A stretch of 64,000 bases of DNA from Polaromonas jejuensis NBRC 106434 (GCF_001598235.1 NZ_BCYO01000002.1:186001-250000); one strand, 5' to 3'; positions 1 through 9,528 are shown, numbered from the stretch's first letter. The notes: generated by a model from the letters alone, not told the origin. Translations and numbers: made by a program.

Positions 1-83
1 GCCTGCTTCTTGACGGCCGTGCTGCCGTGGTCGTGAACGCCGACGGCACTGCCTCCCCATTACCTTCAGGAGACACCCCATGA
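1..83 (+). CDS. 3' end of an upstream gene, possibly a FabZ/ApeP-like dehydratase
   Basis: An open frame enters from the left edge in the third frame (first full codon at 3) and stops with TGA at 81-83. About 26 codons are visible, reading LLLDGRAAVVVNADG and then a short Pro/Ser-rich tail. The stop overlaps the ATG of the following reductase (ATGA), so the two are translationally coupled. Aryl-polyene gene sets often place a hot-dog 3-hydroxyacyl-ACP dehydratase directly before a FabG-like reductase, which makes that the likely identity. The visible tail alone cannot prove it. Confidence 0.45.
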   Translation, partial: LLLDGRAAVVVNADGTASPLPSGDTP

Positions 84-799
84 AACACGCGCTGGTCACG
101 GGCGGCAGCGGCGGCATCGGTGCCGCCGTTTGCCGGCGCCTGGCTGCAGAGGGTTGCCATGTCTTGATCCACGCCCATCGCGGGGTCGATGCGGCGCAGG
201 CGCTGGCGGATGACATCAGCGCTCAGGGCGGCAGCGCGCAGGTGCTGGTGTTTGATGTGACGGACCGGGCCGCTACGGCTGACGCGCTTCATCCATTGCT
301 GGAAAACCAGCCCATCCAGATTCTGGTCAACAACGCCGGCATCCATGACGACGCCGTATTTCCCGGCATGCGTGATGCACAGTGGCATCGCGTCATCGAC
401 GTGTCGCTGCACGGCTTTTTTAACGTCACCCAGCCCTTGATGATGCCGATGATACGCACGCGCTGGGGGCGCATCATCAACATCACCTCGGTGGCCGGCA
501 TCGTCGGCAACCGCGGCCAGGTGAACTACTCGGCGGCCAAGGGCGCGCTGCATTCCGCCACCAAGTCGCTCTCGCTGGAAGTGGCCAGCCGCGGCATCAC
601 CGTCAATGCCGTGGCGCCCGGCATCATCACGACGCCCATGAGCCAGCACAGCTTTGATGCGCCCACCATTGCCCAGCTGGTTCCGATGAAGCGCGCCGGC
701 CGGCCCGAGGAAGTGGCCGACCTGGTGAGTTTTCTGGCCTCGGAGCGCGCGGCCTATATCAGCGGCCAGGTGATCTCGATCAACGGCGGGATGGTGTAG
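80..799 (+). CDS. FabG-like 3-oxoacyl-ACP reductase (SDR family)
   Basis: This is a 239-aa classical short-chain dehydrogenase/reductase. Visible features are the N-terminal nucleotide-binding TGGSGGIG (residues 7-14), the NNAG motif near residue 85, the catalytic YxxxK as YSAAKG, and a C-terminal ISGQVISINGG block typical of FabG. The family reduces 3-oxoacyl-ACP with NADPH. Translational coupling to the preceding gene, and the glycosyltransferase and acyltransferase facing it, suggest the ApeQ-type reductase of an aryl-polyene pathway rather than the housekeeping FabG. No ketosynthase follows, so that assignment is inference. The start is the ATG after an AGGAGAC ribosome site. Confidence 0.85.
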   Translation: MKHALVTGGSGGIGAAVCRRLAAEGCHVLIHAHRGVDAAQALADDISAQGGSAQVLVFDVTDRAATADALHPLLENQPIQILVNNAGIHDDAVFPGMRDAQWHRVIDVSLHGFFNVTQPLMMPMIRTRWGRIINITSVAGIVGNRGQVNYSAAKGALHSATKSLSLEVASRGITVNAVAPGIITTPMSQHSFDAPTIAQLVPMKRAGRPEEVADLVSFLASERAAYISGQVISINGGMV

Positions 800-818
800 C
801 TGGCTGCGTACAGGTGTA

Positions 819-1592
819 TCAGCCGCCTTTGATGCGCCGCGCGAGCAACAGCGGCAGGCGCAGCACAAAGCCTAAAAACAGCCGGCTGTGCATCCAGGTG
901 AGCAGGAGGTTGTCGCGCAGGTAGTTGAAATGCGAGACGCCGCCTTCATCGGCGCGAAAGTAGCGCACCGTCGCGGGCAGATTGACAGGCTTGACGCCGC
1001 GCCAGCACATGCGCACGACGGCCTCGGGGTCAAAATCGAAACGGCGCATCCAGCGCTGGCCATGCATGACGCGCCGCAGCGGCTCAATCGGATAGACACG
1101 AAAACCGAACAGCGAATCGCCAATGCCCGCCCAAAGCGTTTCAAGATTGGCCCAGCCGTTGGAGACCTTGCGGCCGTTGACGCGCAGGCGCGGCGCGTCG
1201 GCGGCAAACACCGGCAATCCCAGCACCATGACCGCCGGCTGGCCGGCGGAAGCGGCCATGAAATCGGGAATCAGGTGCGCCGGGTGCTGGCCATCGGAGT
1301 CCATGGTCAGCACATGCGTGAAGCCCTGCGCGGCGGCCAGATCCAGCCCCTGCAGCACGGCAGCGCCCTTGCCGACGTTGTGCGGCAAAACGATCACCCG
1401 CAAACCTTCATCCTGCGCCGCCATGGCCAGCAGACCTTCGGCGCTGCCGTCGGTGCTGCCGTCCACTACCACCCAGACCGGCGTCCACTGCGCGCGTGCC
1501 GAGCGCACCGTTTCATACACCTTGGGGCCAGGGTTGTAGCTGGGAATCAGGACCATATGCGTACTGGACGCGCTGGGTGGGTAGGCATTCAT
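819..1592 (-). CDS. Family 2 glycosyltransferase
   Basis: This is a 257-aa GT-A fold enzyme. It has the family 2 entry VLIPSYNPG near residue 15, VVVDGSTDGS, the nucleotide-sugar loop VLPHNVGKGAAVLQG, and the metal-binding TMDSDGQHP. The C-terminal part is basic and hydrophobic, consistent with membrane association. It lies 39 bp downstream of the acyltransferase on the same strand and probably shares its transcript. Such glycosyltransferase/acyltransferase pairs occur in aryl-polyene and related lipid loci, where they modify a lipid carrier. The acceptor cannot be read from the sequence. It ends 19 bp from the convergent reductase gene. Confidence 0.85.
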   Translation of the reverse strand: MNAYPPSASSTHMVLIPSYNPGPKVYETVRSARAQWTPVWVVVDGSTDGSAEGLLAMAAQDEGLRVIVLPHNVGKGAAVLQGLDLAAAQGFTHVLTMDSDGQHPAHLIPDFMAASAGQPAVMVLGLPVFAADAPRLRVNGRKVSNGWANLETLWAGIGDSLFGFRVYPIEPLRRVMHGQRWMRRFDFDPEAVVRMCWRGVKPVNLPATVRYFRADEGGVSHFNYLRDNLLLTWMHSRLFLGFVLRLPLLLARRIKGG

Positions 1593-1631
1593 GGCATCTG
1601 GGCAGGATAAAAAGGCAGACAGGCGCTCAGC

Positions 1632-2447
1632 TCAGGCCGGCGGCACCGAGACGGAAAATTCAGGTAATTGCACATGGGCCAGTTCGGACTGGAAGTACTG
1701 CTCCAGCTCATGGGTGAAGTGCACGATGTGCTGAGGCGGCTCAAACCGCTTGCCAAGACGGATCCGGTAGGTAATGGGCATTTTCGGCGTCCGCAGAACG
1801 GGCCAGCCCTTCCCCAGAAAACCCGAATTGGTTTCAATAAAAACCGTCTGCACCGGCACGCCGGCATGTTTGGCGACCAGTCCCGTCGTCCCCTGCATAG
1901 GGCTGACGGGAAACCGGGCTGTGCGGGTGCCCTCGGGAAACAGCAGCAAATGACTGCCCTGACGCAAATCGCCCACCGCCAACTGCACCATGGTGCGCAG
2001 CGGCGTGTTGCGGATATAGCCCACCAGGCGGGCACCCGCGCCAAAAAAGACGCTGTTGACAATCTCGGCCTTCATGATGCAGGCGGCATCGGGCAGGCGC
2101 GACAAAATCATGACGGCATCGAGCAGTGACGGATGGTTGGGCGCGATGACCATGGCCGGCCCCTCACGCAATGCGTCGAGTGCCGCCAGGTCAAACTGGC
2201 AGGCGCCCATGAGCACCAGAAAGCGCAGGTAGCCCCGGAACGTCGCAACGACCAATTTGCGGCCCATCCGTTTGCTCAGCGCCCGCGGTAAAACCGCACG
2301 CATGGCGATGGCCATCAACGAGACGACAAGGCACATGACACCCAGTACGAGGTAGCCCAGGTAAAGCCTGGCCGTTTCATGCAGGGCCGCGTGACCCGCG
2401 GGCGGCGTGAGCTGCCCGTTCAGAGCAACATTCGATTTTTTTTCCAT
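1632..2447 (-). CDS. PlsC-like 1-acyl-glycerol-3-phosphate acyltransferase family protein
   Basis: This is a 271-aa membrane acyltransferase. An N-terminal hydrophobic stretch (about residues 30-50) is followed by the catalytic HX4D motif in APNHPSLLD and the glycerol-phosphate-binding FPEGTRTA motif. The family transfers acyl groups from ACP or CoA to a lipid acceptor at the inner membrane. Linkage to a family 2 glycosyltransferase and a FabG-like reductase, rather than to plsB or plsY, suggests a role in a dedicated lipid pathway such as aryl-polyene attachment. That is inference from context. It is the first gene of its minus-strand pair. Confidence 0.85.
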   Translation of the reverse strand: MEKKSNVALNGQLTPPAGHAALHETARLYLGYLVLGVMCLVVSLMAIAMRAVLPRALSKRMGRKLVVATFRGYLRFLVLMGACQFDLAALDALREGPAMVIAPNHPSLLDAVMILSRLPDAACIMKAEIVNSVFFGAGARLVGYIRNTPLRTMVQLAVGDLRQGSHLLLFPEGTRTARFPVSPMQGTTGLVAKHAGVPVQTVFIETNSGFLGKGWPVLRTPKMPITYRIRLGKRFEPPQHIVHFTHELEQYFQSELAHVQLPEFSVSVPPA

Positions 2448-2792
2448 AAACTCAGGGCCTGTGACAGTTTTTTACGTGTTGCTGTCTCAGTGTCTTGACA
2501 TGCGAATGTCGGCTTTTGCGCTGGCCGGTCACAAACGCCCCAAGCATGGCGCCTGGCCATGGACGCGGGGGCAATGAACTCGGCTCGGTGATGGCGCTTC
2601 CTTCCTTGGGTGGATCAAGCCTGCCGCCTGCGGCAGGACTGGTTTTGCTTCAGGCGTCGACTTCATGAGTTTACTTCGCCGGGCTCGAAAGCTCAGGCCC
2701 CGCCGGCAAAGCCGCCCGTGTACCGGCCGGAAGCGGCCCGCATCGATAATGCTGCATTGATACTGCGCGACCTCTACCCCTTGACCAAGACC
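2448..2792. other. Gene-free stretch between the acyltransferase and mutS
   Basis: About 345 bp separate two divergent genes. It should hold both promoters. A TTGACA word lies near 2497 but I find no convincing -10 at the right spacing. An in-frame extension of mutS reaches back to 2610, but its translation (arginine- and cysteine-rich) does not look like MutS, so I treat it as non-coding. I see no repeat or hairpin. Confidence 0.5.
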
Positions 2793-5414
2793 ATGAGTGA
2801 AAAAATCCGGGTGACCCCAGAAACCGCCAACCCCAGCAAACCCCTTGCAGGTCATACCCCCATGATGATGCAGTACCTCGGCATCAAGGCGGACTACCCC
2901 GACACGCTGGTGTTCTACCGCATGGGCGACTTTTACGAGGTCTTCTTCGCCGATGCCGAAAAAGCCGCGCGCCTGCTTGACATCACGCTGACCAAGCGCG
3001 GCCAGTCGGCCGGCGAGCCGGTGGTCATGGCTGGCATTCCCTTTCATGCCCTCGAAGGCTATCTGGCCAAGCTCATCAAGCTTGGTGAATCGGTGGCCAT
3101 TTGCGAACAGGTCGGCGACGTCGCCACCAGCAAAGGGCCGGTCGAGAGAAAAGTGGTGAGGGTGGTGACGCCAGGCACGCTGACCGACACCGAGCTGCTG
3201 AACGACAAGACCGAATCCATACTGCTGGCCGTGCACCAGGGCGCCCGCAACACCTGCGGCCTGGCCTGGCTCAGCGTCACGCAGGGTGAAATCAACCTGG
3301 CGCATTGCGCCAGTGACGAACTGGAGACCTGGCTGGCCCGCATCGCCCCCAGCGAGCTGCTCTACAACATCGACGTCACGCCGGCCTTCGAGCAGCGCCT
3401 CAAAGCCCAGCGCTGCGCCGCCAGCGCGCGCCCGGCCTGGCAGTTCGACCCGGCTCTCGGAGCACGCCGCCTGCTGGAGCAGCTCAAGGTCGCCTCGCTG
3501 GCCTCCTGGAATGCGGAATCCCTGGGCGAAGCCCACGCCGCCGCCTCGGCGCTGCTGGGTTATGCCGAGCACACGCAGGGCCGCGCCCTGCCCCATGTGC
3601 AGGGCCTGCAGGTGGTGCGCTCGGGCGAGCTGATCGAGCTGCCGCTCACCACGCGGCGCAACCTGGAACTCACGCAAACCCTGCGCGGCGAGGATTCGCC
3701 GACGCTGTTTTCACTGCTCGACAGCTGCACCACCGGCATGGGCAGCCGCGCCCTCAAAAGCTGGCTGCTGAGCCCGCGCCGCGACCGCGACCAGGCGGCG
3801 GCCCGGCTGGAAGCCATCACGGCCTTGCGCAGCGGTCCGCAGCAAACCCTGCGCGCCCGGCTCAAGGGCTGTACCGATGTCGAGCGCATCACCGCCCGCA
3901 TTGCGCTGCGCCAGGTGCGGCCGCGCGAATTGATCGCACTGAAGGACACGCTACAAAAAACAGAGCTACTTGCGCCCGTGGATACTGGGCTATCGGCACT
4001 TTTAACCAAAATTTTTGAAGATCTGCAACCGCCGTCCGGCTGCGCCGAGTTGCTCGGTCACTGCATCCTCGAGGAACCGGCAGCGCTGATACGCGACGGC
4101 GGCGTCATCAACCACGGCTGCGACGCCGAGCTGGACGAGCTGCGCGCCATCCAGACCAATTGCGACGGTTTCCTGCTCGATCTGGAGGGCCGCGAAAAGG
4201 CCCGCACCGGCATTGCCAACCTGCGCGTGCAGTTCAACAAGGTGCATGGCTTTTACATCGAGGTGACGCAAGGCCAGACGGGCAAGGTGCCCGACGACTA
4301 CCGCCGCCGCCAGACCCTGAAGAATGCCGAGCGCTACATCACGCCCGAACTCAAGGCCTTTGAAGACAAGGCCCTGTCGGCGCAGGAGCGCGCGCTGGCC
4401 CGCGAAAAATGGCTGTACGAGCAATTGCTGGACCAGCTGCAGGACTTCATTCCGGCGCTGAGCCGGCTGGCGCGGGCGATCGCCTCGCTCGACGCCCTCT
4501 GCGCGCTGGCCGAGCGCTCGCTCACGCTGAACTGGGCCGCGCCTGTCTTTGTGCGCGAGCCCTGCATAGACATTGCCCAGGGCCGCCACCCGGTGGTGGA
4601 AGCGCGGCTGGCCGAGACCGGCGGTGGCTCCTTCATTGCCAACGACTGCCAGCTCACCGGCAAAAGCCGCATGCAGGTCATCACCGGCCCCAACATGGGC
4701 GGTAAATCCACCTATATGCGCCAGGTCGCCATCATCGTGCTGCTGGCCAGCGTGGGCTCCTATGTGCCGGCCAGCGGCTGCCGCCTCGGCCCCATCGACG
4801 CCATCCACACCCGCATAGGCGCCGCCGACGACGTCGCCAACGCGCAGTCCACCTTCATGCTGGAGATGACCGAGGCCGCGCAAATCCTGCATGCCGCCAC
4901 GCCACATTCGCTGGTGCTGATGGACGAAATCGGCCGTGGCACCTCCACCTTCGACGGCCTGGCGCTGGCCGGCGGCATTGCCGCCTACCTGCACAACAAG
5001 ACCCAGGCCTTCACGCTGTTTGCCACGCATTACTTCGAGCTGACCGAATTTCCGGCCCGCCACCATGGGGCGATCAATGTGCACGTCAGCGCGGTCGAGT
5101 CCGGCGCCGACATCGTCTTTCTGCACCACATCGAGCCCGGCCCCGCCAGCAAGAGCTACGGCGTCGCGGTGGCCAAGCTGGCCGGCGTGCCGGCGGCCGT
5201 GGTCAACCACGCGCGCCATGCGCTGAATGCGCTGGAAACCCAGCAAAACGAAACCCGTGCCCAGATTGACCTGTTTGCCCCGCCGCCACAAGCCGCCGCG
5301 CCCGAGCTGAGCGCCGTGGACAAGGCATTGGTTACCATAGACCCTGACGCGCTGAGCCCACGCGAAGCGCTGGATGCACTTTATCAACTGAAAAAGCTGT
5401 CGGCCGTTGCCTGA
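2793..5414 (+). CDS. mutS: DNA mismatch repair ATPase MutS
   Basis: This is an 873-aa MutS from the ATG at 2793, close to the 853 aa of the E. coli protein. The mismatch-contacting Phe-X-Glu is present in MGDFYEVFF (F47, E49). The Walker A loop is GPNMGGKST from residue 632, Walker B is [10 protein letters not shown], and the ABC signature STFMLEMTE is present. MutS binds mismatches, exchanges ADP for ATP, and recruits MutL. The longer frame from 2610 adds 61 residues unlike any MutS. Residues around 387-405 are unusual because the underlying DNA resembles the dispersed GCTAT repeat. It ends 40 bp before the Anbu start. Confidence 0.97.
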   Translation: MSEKIRVTPETANPSKPLAGHTPMMMQYLGIKADYPDTLVFYRMGDFYEVFFADAEKAARLLDITLTKRGQSAGEPVVMAGIPFHALEGYLAKLIKLGESVAICEQVGDVATSKGPVERKVVRVVTPGTLTDTELLNDKTESILLAVHQGARNTCGLAWLSVTQGEINLAHCASDELETWLARIAPSELLYNIDVTPAFEQRLKAQRCAASARPAWQFDPALGARRLLEQLKVASLASWNAESLGEAHAAASALLGYAEHTQGRALPHVQGLQVVRSGELIELPLTTRRNLELTQTLRGEDSPTLFSLLDSCTTGMGSRALKSWLLSPRRDRDQAAARLEAITALRSGPQQTLRARLKGCTDVERITARIALRQVRPRELIALKDTLQKTELLAPVDTGLSALLTKIFEDLQPPSGCAELLGHCILEEPAALIRDGGVINHGCDAELDELRAIQTNCDGFLLDLEGREKARTGIANLRVQFNKVHGFYIEVTQGQTGKVPDDYRRRQTLKNAERYITPELKAFEDKALSAQERALAREKWLYEQLLDQLQDFIPALSRLARAIASLDALCALAERSLTLNWAAPVFVREPCIDIAQGRHPVVEARLAETGGGSFIANDCQLTGKSRMQVITGPNMGGKSTYMRQVAIIVLLASVGSYVPASGCRLGPIDAIHTRIGAADDVANAQSTFMLEMTEAAQILHAATPHSLVLMDEIGRGTSTFDGLALAGGIAAYLHNKTQAFTLFATHYFELTEFPARHHGAINVHVSAVESGADIVFLHHIEPGPASKSYGVAVAKLAGVPAAVVNHARHALNALETQQNETRAQIDLFAPPPQAAAPELSAVDKALVTIDPDALSPREALDALYQLKKLSAVA
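3950..4013 (+). repeat. GCTAT-family repeat-like stretch inside mutS
   Basis: The DNA reads GCTAC-A6, then GAGCTACTTGCGC, then TGGATAC, then GGGCTATCGGC and a T-rich end. This follows the block order of the dispersed intergenic repeat (GCTAT, A/T run, TAGCTGCTTGCGC, spacer, GGGCTAG-GGCC, TTTT). It is read in frame as part of MutS domain III. By my count the segment up to the conserved RDGG block is almost as long as in E. coli MutS, so it does not look like a simple insertion. Confidence 0.4.
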
Positions 5415-5454
5415 GCTGCGGCTCCCTATGTTCTCCACCACTCCTTATCGCCCC

Positions 5455-6282
5455 ATGACTTACTGCGTCGCTGCCAAACTCAATGCCGGCCTGGTGTTTT
5501 TGTCAGACTCCCGCACCAACGCGGGCCTGGACCACATCAGCACCTTCCGCAAGATGATCGTCTACGAAAAGGCCGGCGACCGCTTCATGGTGCTGCTGTC
5601 GGCCGGCAACCTGTCGATCTCGCAATCGGTGCGCGAAATCCTGCAGGTCGAGCACCTGAAGGACCGCGACGGCGGCGAACCGATCACGATCTGGAATGCC
5701 AAAAGCATGTTCGACGCCGCCCGCGTGCTGGGCTCGGCGATTCGCCGCGTCTACGAGCGCGACGCCGAGGCGCTGAAAAATACCGACGTGGACTTCAATG
5801 TCGCGATGGTGTTCGGCGGGCAGATCCGCGGCGAAGGCATGCGCCTGTTCCAGATGTACTCGGCCGGCAACTTCATTGAAGCCACCGAGGAAACCCCCTA
5901 CTTCCAGGTCGGTGAATCCAAATACGGCAAGCCCGTGCTGGACCGCGTGCTGACCCCCGAGACGCCGCTGGCCGAGGCCGCCAAATGCGTGCTGGTGTCC
6001 ATGGACTCGACCATGAAGTCCAACCTGTCGGTCGGCCTGCCGCTGGACCTGGTGGTCTATGAAGCGGACAGCTTCAAGAGCGACAAGATCGTCTGCATAG
6101 ACCAGGACAACCCCTATTACAAGATGATGCACAGCAACTGGGGGCAAAAGCTGCGCCAGGTCTTCGACAGCATCGAGGATCCGGTGTGGGACGACGCGCA
6201 CACCGACACGCCGCTCAAAATGCCCGCGGCCCGCCATGCCCCGCTCAAAAAAATCAATACGCCCGAGCAGAAGCTGATTTAA
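5455..6282 (+). CDS. Anbu-type bacterial proteasome homologue (Ntn-hydrolase peptidase)
   Basis: This is a 275-aa 20S-proteasome/HslV-superfamily protein. It opens Met-Thr-Tyr-Cys, so removal of Met would expose Thr2 as the N-terminal nucleophile. Asp18 (in LSDSRTNAG) and Lys33 (in TFRKM) match the proteasome active-site Asp and Lys. The start was chosen for this reason: upstream in-frame starts at 5407 and 5428 would bury the threonine. Anbu proteins assemble into open helical rings and their substrates are poorly known. Elsewhere the gene usually sits with alpha-E, ATP-grasp and transglutaminase-like genes. None of these is here: it follows mutS by 40 bp and precedes a hydrolase. Confidence 0.85.
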   Translation: MTYCVAAKLNAGLVFLSDSRTNAGLDHISTFRKMIVYEKAGDRFMVLLSAGNLSISQSVREILQVEHLKDRDGGEPITIWNAKSMFDAARVLGSAIRRVYERDAEALKNTDVDFNVAMVFGGQIRGEGMRLFQMYSAGNFIEATEETPYFQVGESKYGKPVLDRVLTPETPLAEAAKCVLVSMDSTMKSNLSVGLPLDLVVYEADSFKSDKIVCIDQDNPYYKMMHSNWGQKLRQVFDSIEDPVWDDAHTDTPLKMPAARHAPLKKINTPEQKLI

Positions 6283-6334
6283 ACGCCGCCCCCCAGGGAA
6301 GCCCTGCCACCCACGCGCCGCGGCGCCCCACACC

Positions 6335-7171
6335 TTGCCCTCCAGTTCCAAACCTCTCGTCATTTTTTCGCACGGCAACAGCTTTCCGGCCAGCACCTAT
6401 AACGTGCTGTTCCAGAGCCTGAAGGCCCGCGGCTTTCAGGTCAAGGCGATTGAAAAATTCGGCCACGATCCGCGCTACCCGGTCACCAGCAACTGGCCGC
6501 ACCTGGTGCAGCAGCTCGCCGACTTCACGAGCCAGGAAGTCGAGAAATCCGGCCAGCCGGCTTTTCTGGTGGGCCATTCGCTGGGCGGTTTTTTAAGCCT
6601 GATGTGTGCGGCCCAAAACCCGGTTCTGGGTGGCCAGCCCGTCAGGGGCGTGCTGCTGATCGACTCGCCGATTCTGGGCGGCTGGCGCGCCAAGGCGCTG
6701 AGCGTGGCCAAACGCGCCCAGCTGGTGGGCTCGATCTCGCCCGGCGTCATCAGCCGCAAACGCAAATTCCAGTGGCTGGGCCGCGAGGAGGTGCTGGCGC
6801 ATTTCCGCAGTAAAAAGGCCTTCGCCCGGTGGGACGAACAGGTGCTGCGCGACTACATCGAGCACGGCACGCACGATGACCAGGGCAAGGGCCAGCGCCT
6901 GCTGAGCTTTGACCGCGATGTGGAAACCGCCATCTACAACACCCTGCCCGACAACCTGGAGGCCCTGCTCAAGCGGCACCCGCTCAAGTGCCCGGTGGCC
7001 TTTATTGGCGGGCGCCAATCGGCCGAGATGAAGCAGGTCGGCATGGCCATGACCGAAAAAGTCACCAAGGGCCGCATCATGATGCTGGACGGCAGCCATT
7101 TGTTTCCCATGGAAAAGCCCGAGGCGACGGCCGCGGCGGTTGAGGCTGCCCTACGCAACCTGATGGCTTGA
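6335..7171 (+). CDS. Alpha/beta-fold hydrolase (TTG start)
   Basis: This is a 278-aa alpha/beta hydrolase. HGN at residues 13-15 is the oxyanion-hole region and GHSLGG places the nucleophile at Ser82. A late GSH in MLDGSHLFPME is the likely catalytic His. The only reasonable start is TTG at 6335, since there is no ATG or GTG before conserved sequence begins. It lies 52 bp downstream of the Anbu gene and may be co-transcribed. The family covers esterases, lipases and haloperoxidase-like enzymes, and the substrate cannot be predicted. Confidence 0.8.
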   Translation: MPSSSKPLVIFSHGNSFPASTYNVLFQSLKARGFQVKAIEKFGHDPRYPVTSNWPHLVQQLADFTSQEVEKSGQPAFLVGHSLGGFLSLMCAAQNPVLGGQPVRGVLLIDSPILGGWRAKALSVAKRAQLVGSISPGVISRKRKFQWLGREEVLAHFRSKKAFARWDEQVLRDYIEHGTHDDQGKGQRLLSFDRDVETAIYNTLPDNLEALLKRHPLKCPVAFIGGRQSAEMKQVGMAMTEKVTKGRIMMLDGSHLFPMEKPEATAAAVEAALRNLMA

Positions 7172-7191
7172 TGCCGGCCCCGGCCGGCATC
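7170..7191. terminator. Perfect 10-bp inverted repeat between convergent genes
   Basis: GATGCCGGCC and GGCCGGCATC form a GC-rich stem with a 2-nt loop. It begins on the stop codon of the hydrolase and lies just before the convergent uppP stop. There is no T-run, so it may be a bidirectional or weak terminator. Confidence 0.5.
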
Positions 7192-7203
7192 GGCTGACGA
7201 AAC

Positions 7204-8028
7204 TCAGGCGGACCAGACGACCAAACCACTCCAGGCAGTGGCCAGCACCACGAGGCCAAACGCAATGCGGTACCAGGCAAAGCCGACAAAGGTGTGGCTG
7301 GCGATGTAGCGCAGCAGCCAGCGGATGCACAGCCAGGCGCTGATGAAGGACACCACCAGCCCCACCGCGAACAAGGGGAGGTCCGCCACGGACAGCAGCG
7401 CGCGCTCCTTGTACAGGCTGTAAACCCCGGCGCCAATCAGCGTGGGAATGGCCAGAAAAAACGAGAACTCGGTGGCCGCCGTGCGCGACAGGCCCAACAG
7501 CATGCCGCCTATGATGGTGGCGCCGCTGCGGCTGGTGCCCGGGATCATGCCCAGGCATTGCACAAAACCGACCTTGAGGGCGTCCAGCGCCGTCATGTCG
7601 TCGACCGACTGGATGCGGGGCACGGGCTTGGCGACCTTTTCAACCCACAGGATGATGAGCGCGCCAACGATGAAGGCGCCGGCCACCACGCCAGGGTTGA
7701 ACAAATGGGCCTTGATGGTCTTGTAGACCAGCAGGCCCAGTATGGCGGCCGGCAAGAAACCGATCAGCACATTCAGCGCAAAACGCTGCGCCTGCCGCTG
7801 GCTGGGCAAGGCCAGCACGGTGCTGCTGATTTTTTGCCAGTAATAAAGGACCACCGCGAAAATGGCACCGGTCTGGATGGCGATATCAAACACCTTGGCC
7901 TTGTCATCGTCAAAACCCAGCAGCGATCCGGTCAGGATCAGGTGACCGGTGGATGAAATGGGCAGAAACTCCGTCAGGCCCTCGACAACGCCCATGACGG
8001 CGGCTTTGATCAACAGTGCAATATCCAC
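7204..8028 (-). CDS. uppP: Undecaprenyl-diphosphatase UppP (BacA)
   Basis: This is a 274-aa polytopic membrane protein of normal family length. The two BacA/UppP signature blocks are intact: [14 protein letters not shown] (residues 16-29, with the conserved glutamates) and PGTSRSGAT (residues 163-171). The enzyme dephosphorylates undecaprenyl pyrophosphate on the periplasmic side to recycle the lipid carrier for peptidoglycan, and overexpression confers bacitracin resistance. It stands alone, divergent from the DUF924 gene. Confidence 0.95.
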   Translation of the reverse strand: MDIALLIKAAVMGVVEGLTEFLPISSTGHLILTGSLLGFDDDKAKVFDIAIQTGAIFAVVLYYWQKISSTVLALPSQRQAQRFALNVLIGFLPAAILGLLVYKTIKAHLFNPGVVAGAFIVGALIILWVEKVAKPVPRIQSVDDMTALDALKVGFVQCLGMIPGTSRSGATIIGGMLLGLSRTAATEFSFFLAIPTLIGAGVYSLYKERALLSVADLPLFAVGLVVSFISAWLCIRWLLRYIASHTFVGFAWYRIAFGLVVLATAWSGLVVWSA

Positions 8029-8123
8029 GCTGGCTCCCTATTAAATTGCTGCTGATTATCGTTGCCAGGCTTAAGGCCTCCTGAAGCACGCGACGAATTC
8101 GTCGCTGCTAAGCTTGTCGCGCC

Positions 8124-8771
8124 ATGACCGCACCACCCACCGACCCCATCCCCCCGCAAGCCGGCGACCAGGCCTCGGCCGCCGATATCCTTGATTTCTG
8201 GCTGGCCGACGGGCTGACGCAGGGCTGGCCCACGAAAAACCTCGGCCCGCGCTGGTTTGGCGGAGGTGCCGCGCTGGACGAAGAAATCAGAAAGCGCTTT
8301 GGCGCGCGGGTGCTGCAGGCGGTGGCCGGCGGGCTGCAGGACTGGGAGGCGCAGACCCTGAGCCGGCTGGCGCTGGTCATCCTGCTGGACCAGTTCACCC
8401 GCAATGTGTTTCGCGGCACCGGCCAGGCTTTTGCTGGCGATGCGCGCGCCCAGCGGCTGGTGCTGGACACGCTGGCGCACCAAGCCGACCGGCAACTGCC
8501 CTGGGTCGCCCGAGTGTTCACCTACATGCCGCTCATGCACGCCGAAGACCGGGCCATGCAGGATGAATGCGTGGCGTGTTTTGCACAACTGGTGGCGGAT
8601 GCACCCGCCACACTGAAGCAGCGCCTGCAGGGCCACCTTGGCTATGCCCGCCAGCACCGGGACATCATTGCCCGCTTTGGCCGCTTTCCCTACCGCAACG
8701 CCGTGCTGGGGCGGGCCAATACCGTTGAAGAGGAGACGTTTCTGCGCAAGGGGCCGCGTTTCGGGCAATAA
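8124..8771 (+). CDS. DUF924 family protein
   Basis: This is a 215-aa protein matching the DUF924 pattern. It has a FWLADG start, a GxGGGAALDEEI block, the conserved LDQFTRNVFRGT motif (about residues 90-101), FTYMPLMHAED, and a C-terminal GRFPYRNAVLGR. The family folds as alpha-helical TPR-like repeats and has no established function. The gene is single and divergent from uppP. ATG at 8124 is the natural start. Confidence 0.85.
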   Translation: MTAPPTDPIPPQAGDQASAADILDFWLADGLTQGWPTKNLGPRWFGGGAALDEEIRKRFGARVLQAVAGGLQDWEAQTLSRLALVILLDQFTRNVFRGTGQAFAGDARAQRLVLDTLAHQADRQLPWVARVFTYMPLMHAEDRAMQDECVACFAQLVADAPATLKQRLQGHLGYARQHRDIIARFGRFPYRNAVLGRANTVEEETFLRKGPRFGQ

Positions 8772-8928
8772 AACAAATAGCGCGGGTTAGAAGCCACTCA
8801 CACCGGCTTGCCGGGGATATTCCCTCTGCTGCTATGAGATGAGCGGCCCCTATCTCCACTACGTCTTGTTGCGTTATGTTTCGCTTTGTTGCTTCCCGGG
8901 CATTCTGCAACGCCCAGCCTGCACCCAC

Positions 8929-8954
8929 AAAAAAGCCTGCAGGAAGCAGGCTTT
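8929..8954 (-). terminator. Rho-independent terminator for the PXPV-repeat gene
   Basis: On the minus strand AAAGCCTGC and GCAGGCTTT pair around a 5-nt loop and run directly into a TTTTTT tract. This is a canonical intrinsic terminator about 90 bp after the stop of the minus-strand gene at 9043. Confidence 0.85.
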
Positions 8955-9042
8955 GAGCGGGCTTTGGTTTAAACCCGATTAATACTGGTAATAAACCGGG
9001 CCAAAACCCTGCCGGCAACCACATCGACCGTGATCATTGCGA

Positions 9043-9393
9043 TCAATCGTCGTCGTCATGGTCGCGGCCATGTTTTTTGTGCCAACCGTGGCGATAGCCG
9101 GGCTGTACATACACCACTTGAGGCGAGCCGTAGTAATAAGGGCGGGGCTGCACATAAACCGGAGCCGGTTGCACGTAAACCGGTGCTGGTTGCACATACA
9201 CGGGCTGGGGCTGCACATACACAGGGAATGCATTGCCCACATTCACGCCCACGCCGGGGGAACCGATGCCCACCGACCAGAACACGTTGTCCCTGGCCTG
9301 AGCTGCACCGGTAAAGCCCATGGCCGCAACCGCCAGTGTGGCGGCAGCACCGGCCAGGATGACAGAACGGTTTGCCTTGATTGCTGACTTCAT
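9043..9393 (-). CDS. Exported PXPV-repeat protein
   Basis: This is a 116-aa protein with a clear signal peptide (MKSAIKANR followed by a hydrophobic Ala/Leu stretch ending in AQA, about residues 1-32). The middle carries four tandem copies of a PVYVQP-type unit (about residues 56-82), matching the PXPV repeat family. The tail is His/Lys-rich and ends in an acidic run, DHDDDD. It is probably periplasmic or envelope-associated, and the charged tail might bind metal (inference). The start at 9393 follows an AAGGAGAAA ribosome site. A much longer frame through the glnS region is spurious. Confidence 0.8.
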   Translation of the reverse strand: MKSAIKANRSVILAGAAATLAVAAMGFTGAAQARDNVFWSVGIGSPGVGVNVGNAFPVYVQPQPVYVQPAPVYVQPAPVYVQPRPYYYGSPQVVYVQPGYRHGWHKKHGRDHDDDD

Positions 9394-9528
9394 ATTGTCT
9401 TTCTCCTTAACGGGGCAGGAAATGCCCATGTGTTGATTAAACGCGGGAGTCGGGTCAGGGCTTACCGCTTGCACAGTTAAGAAGGTAGCCAAACGTAACC
9501 CGGCCCGACTACGGCCTAAAATCGGACA

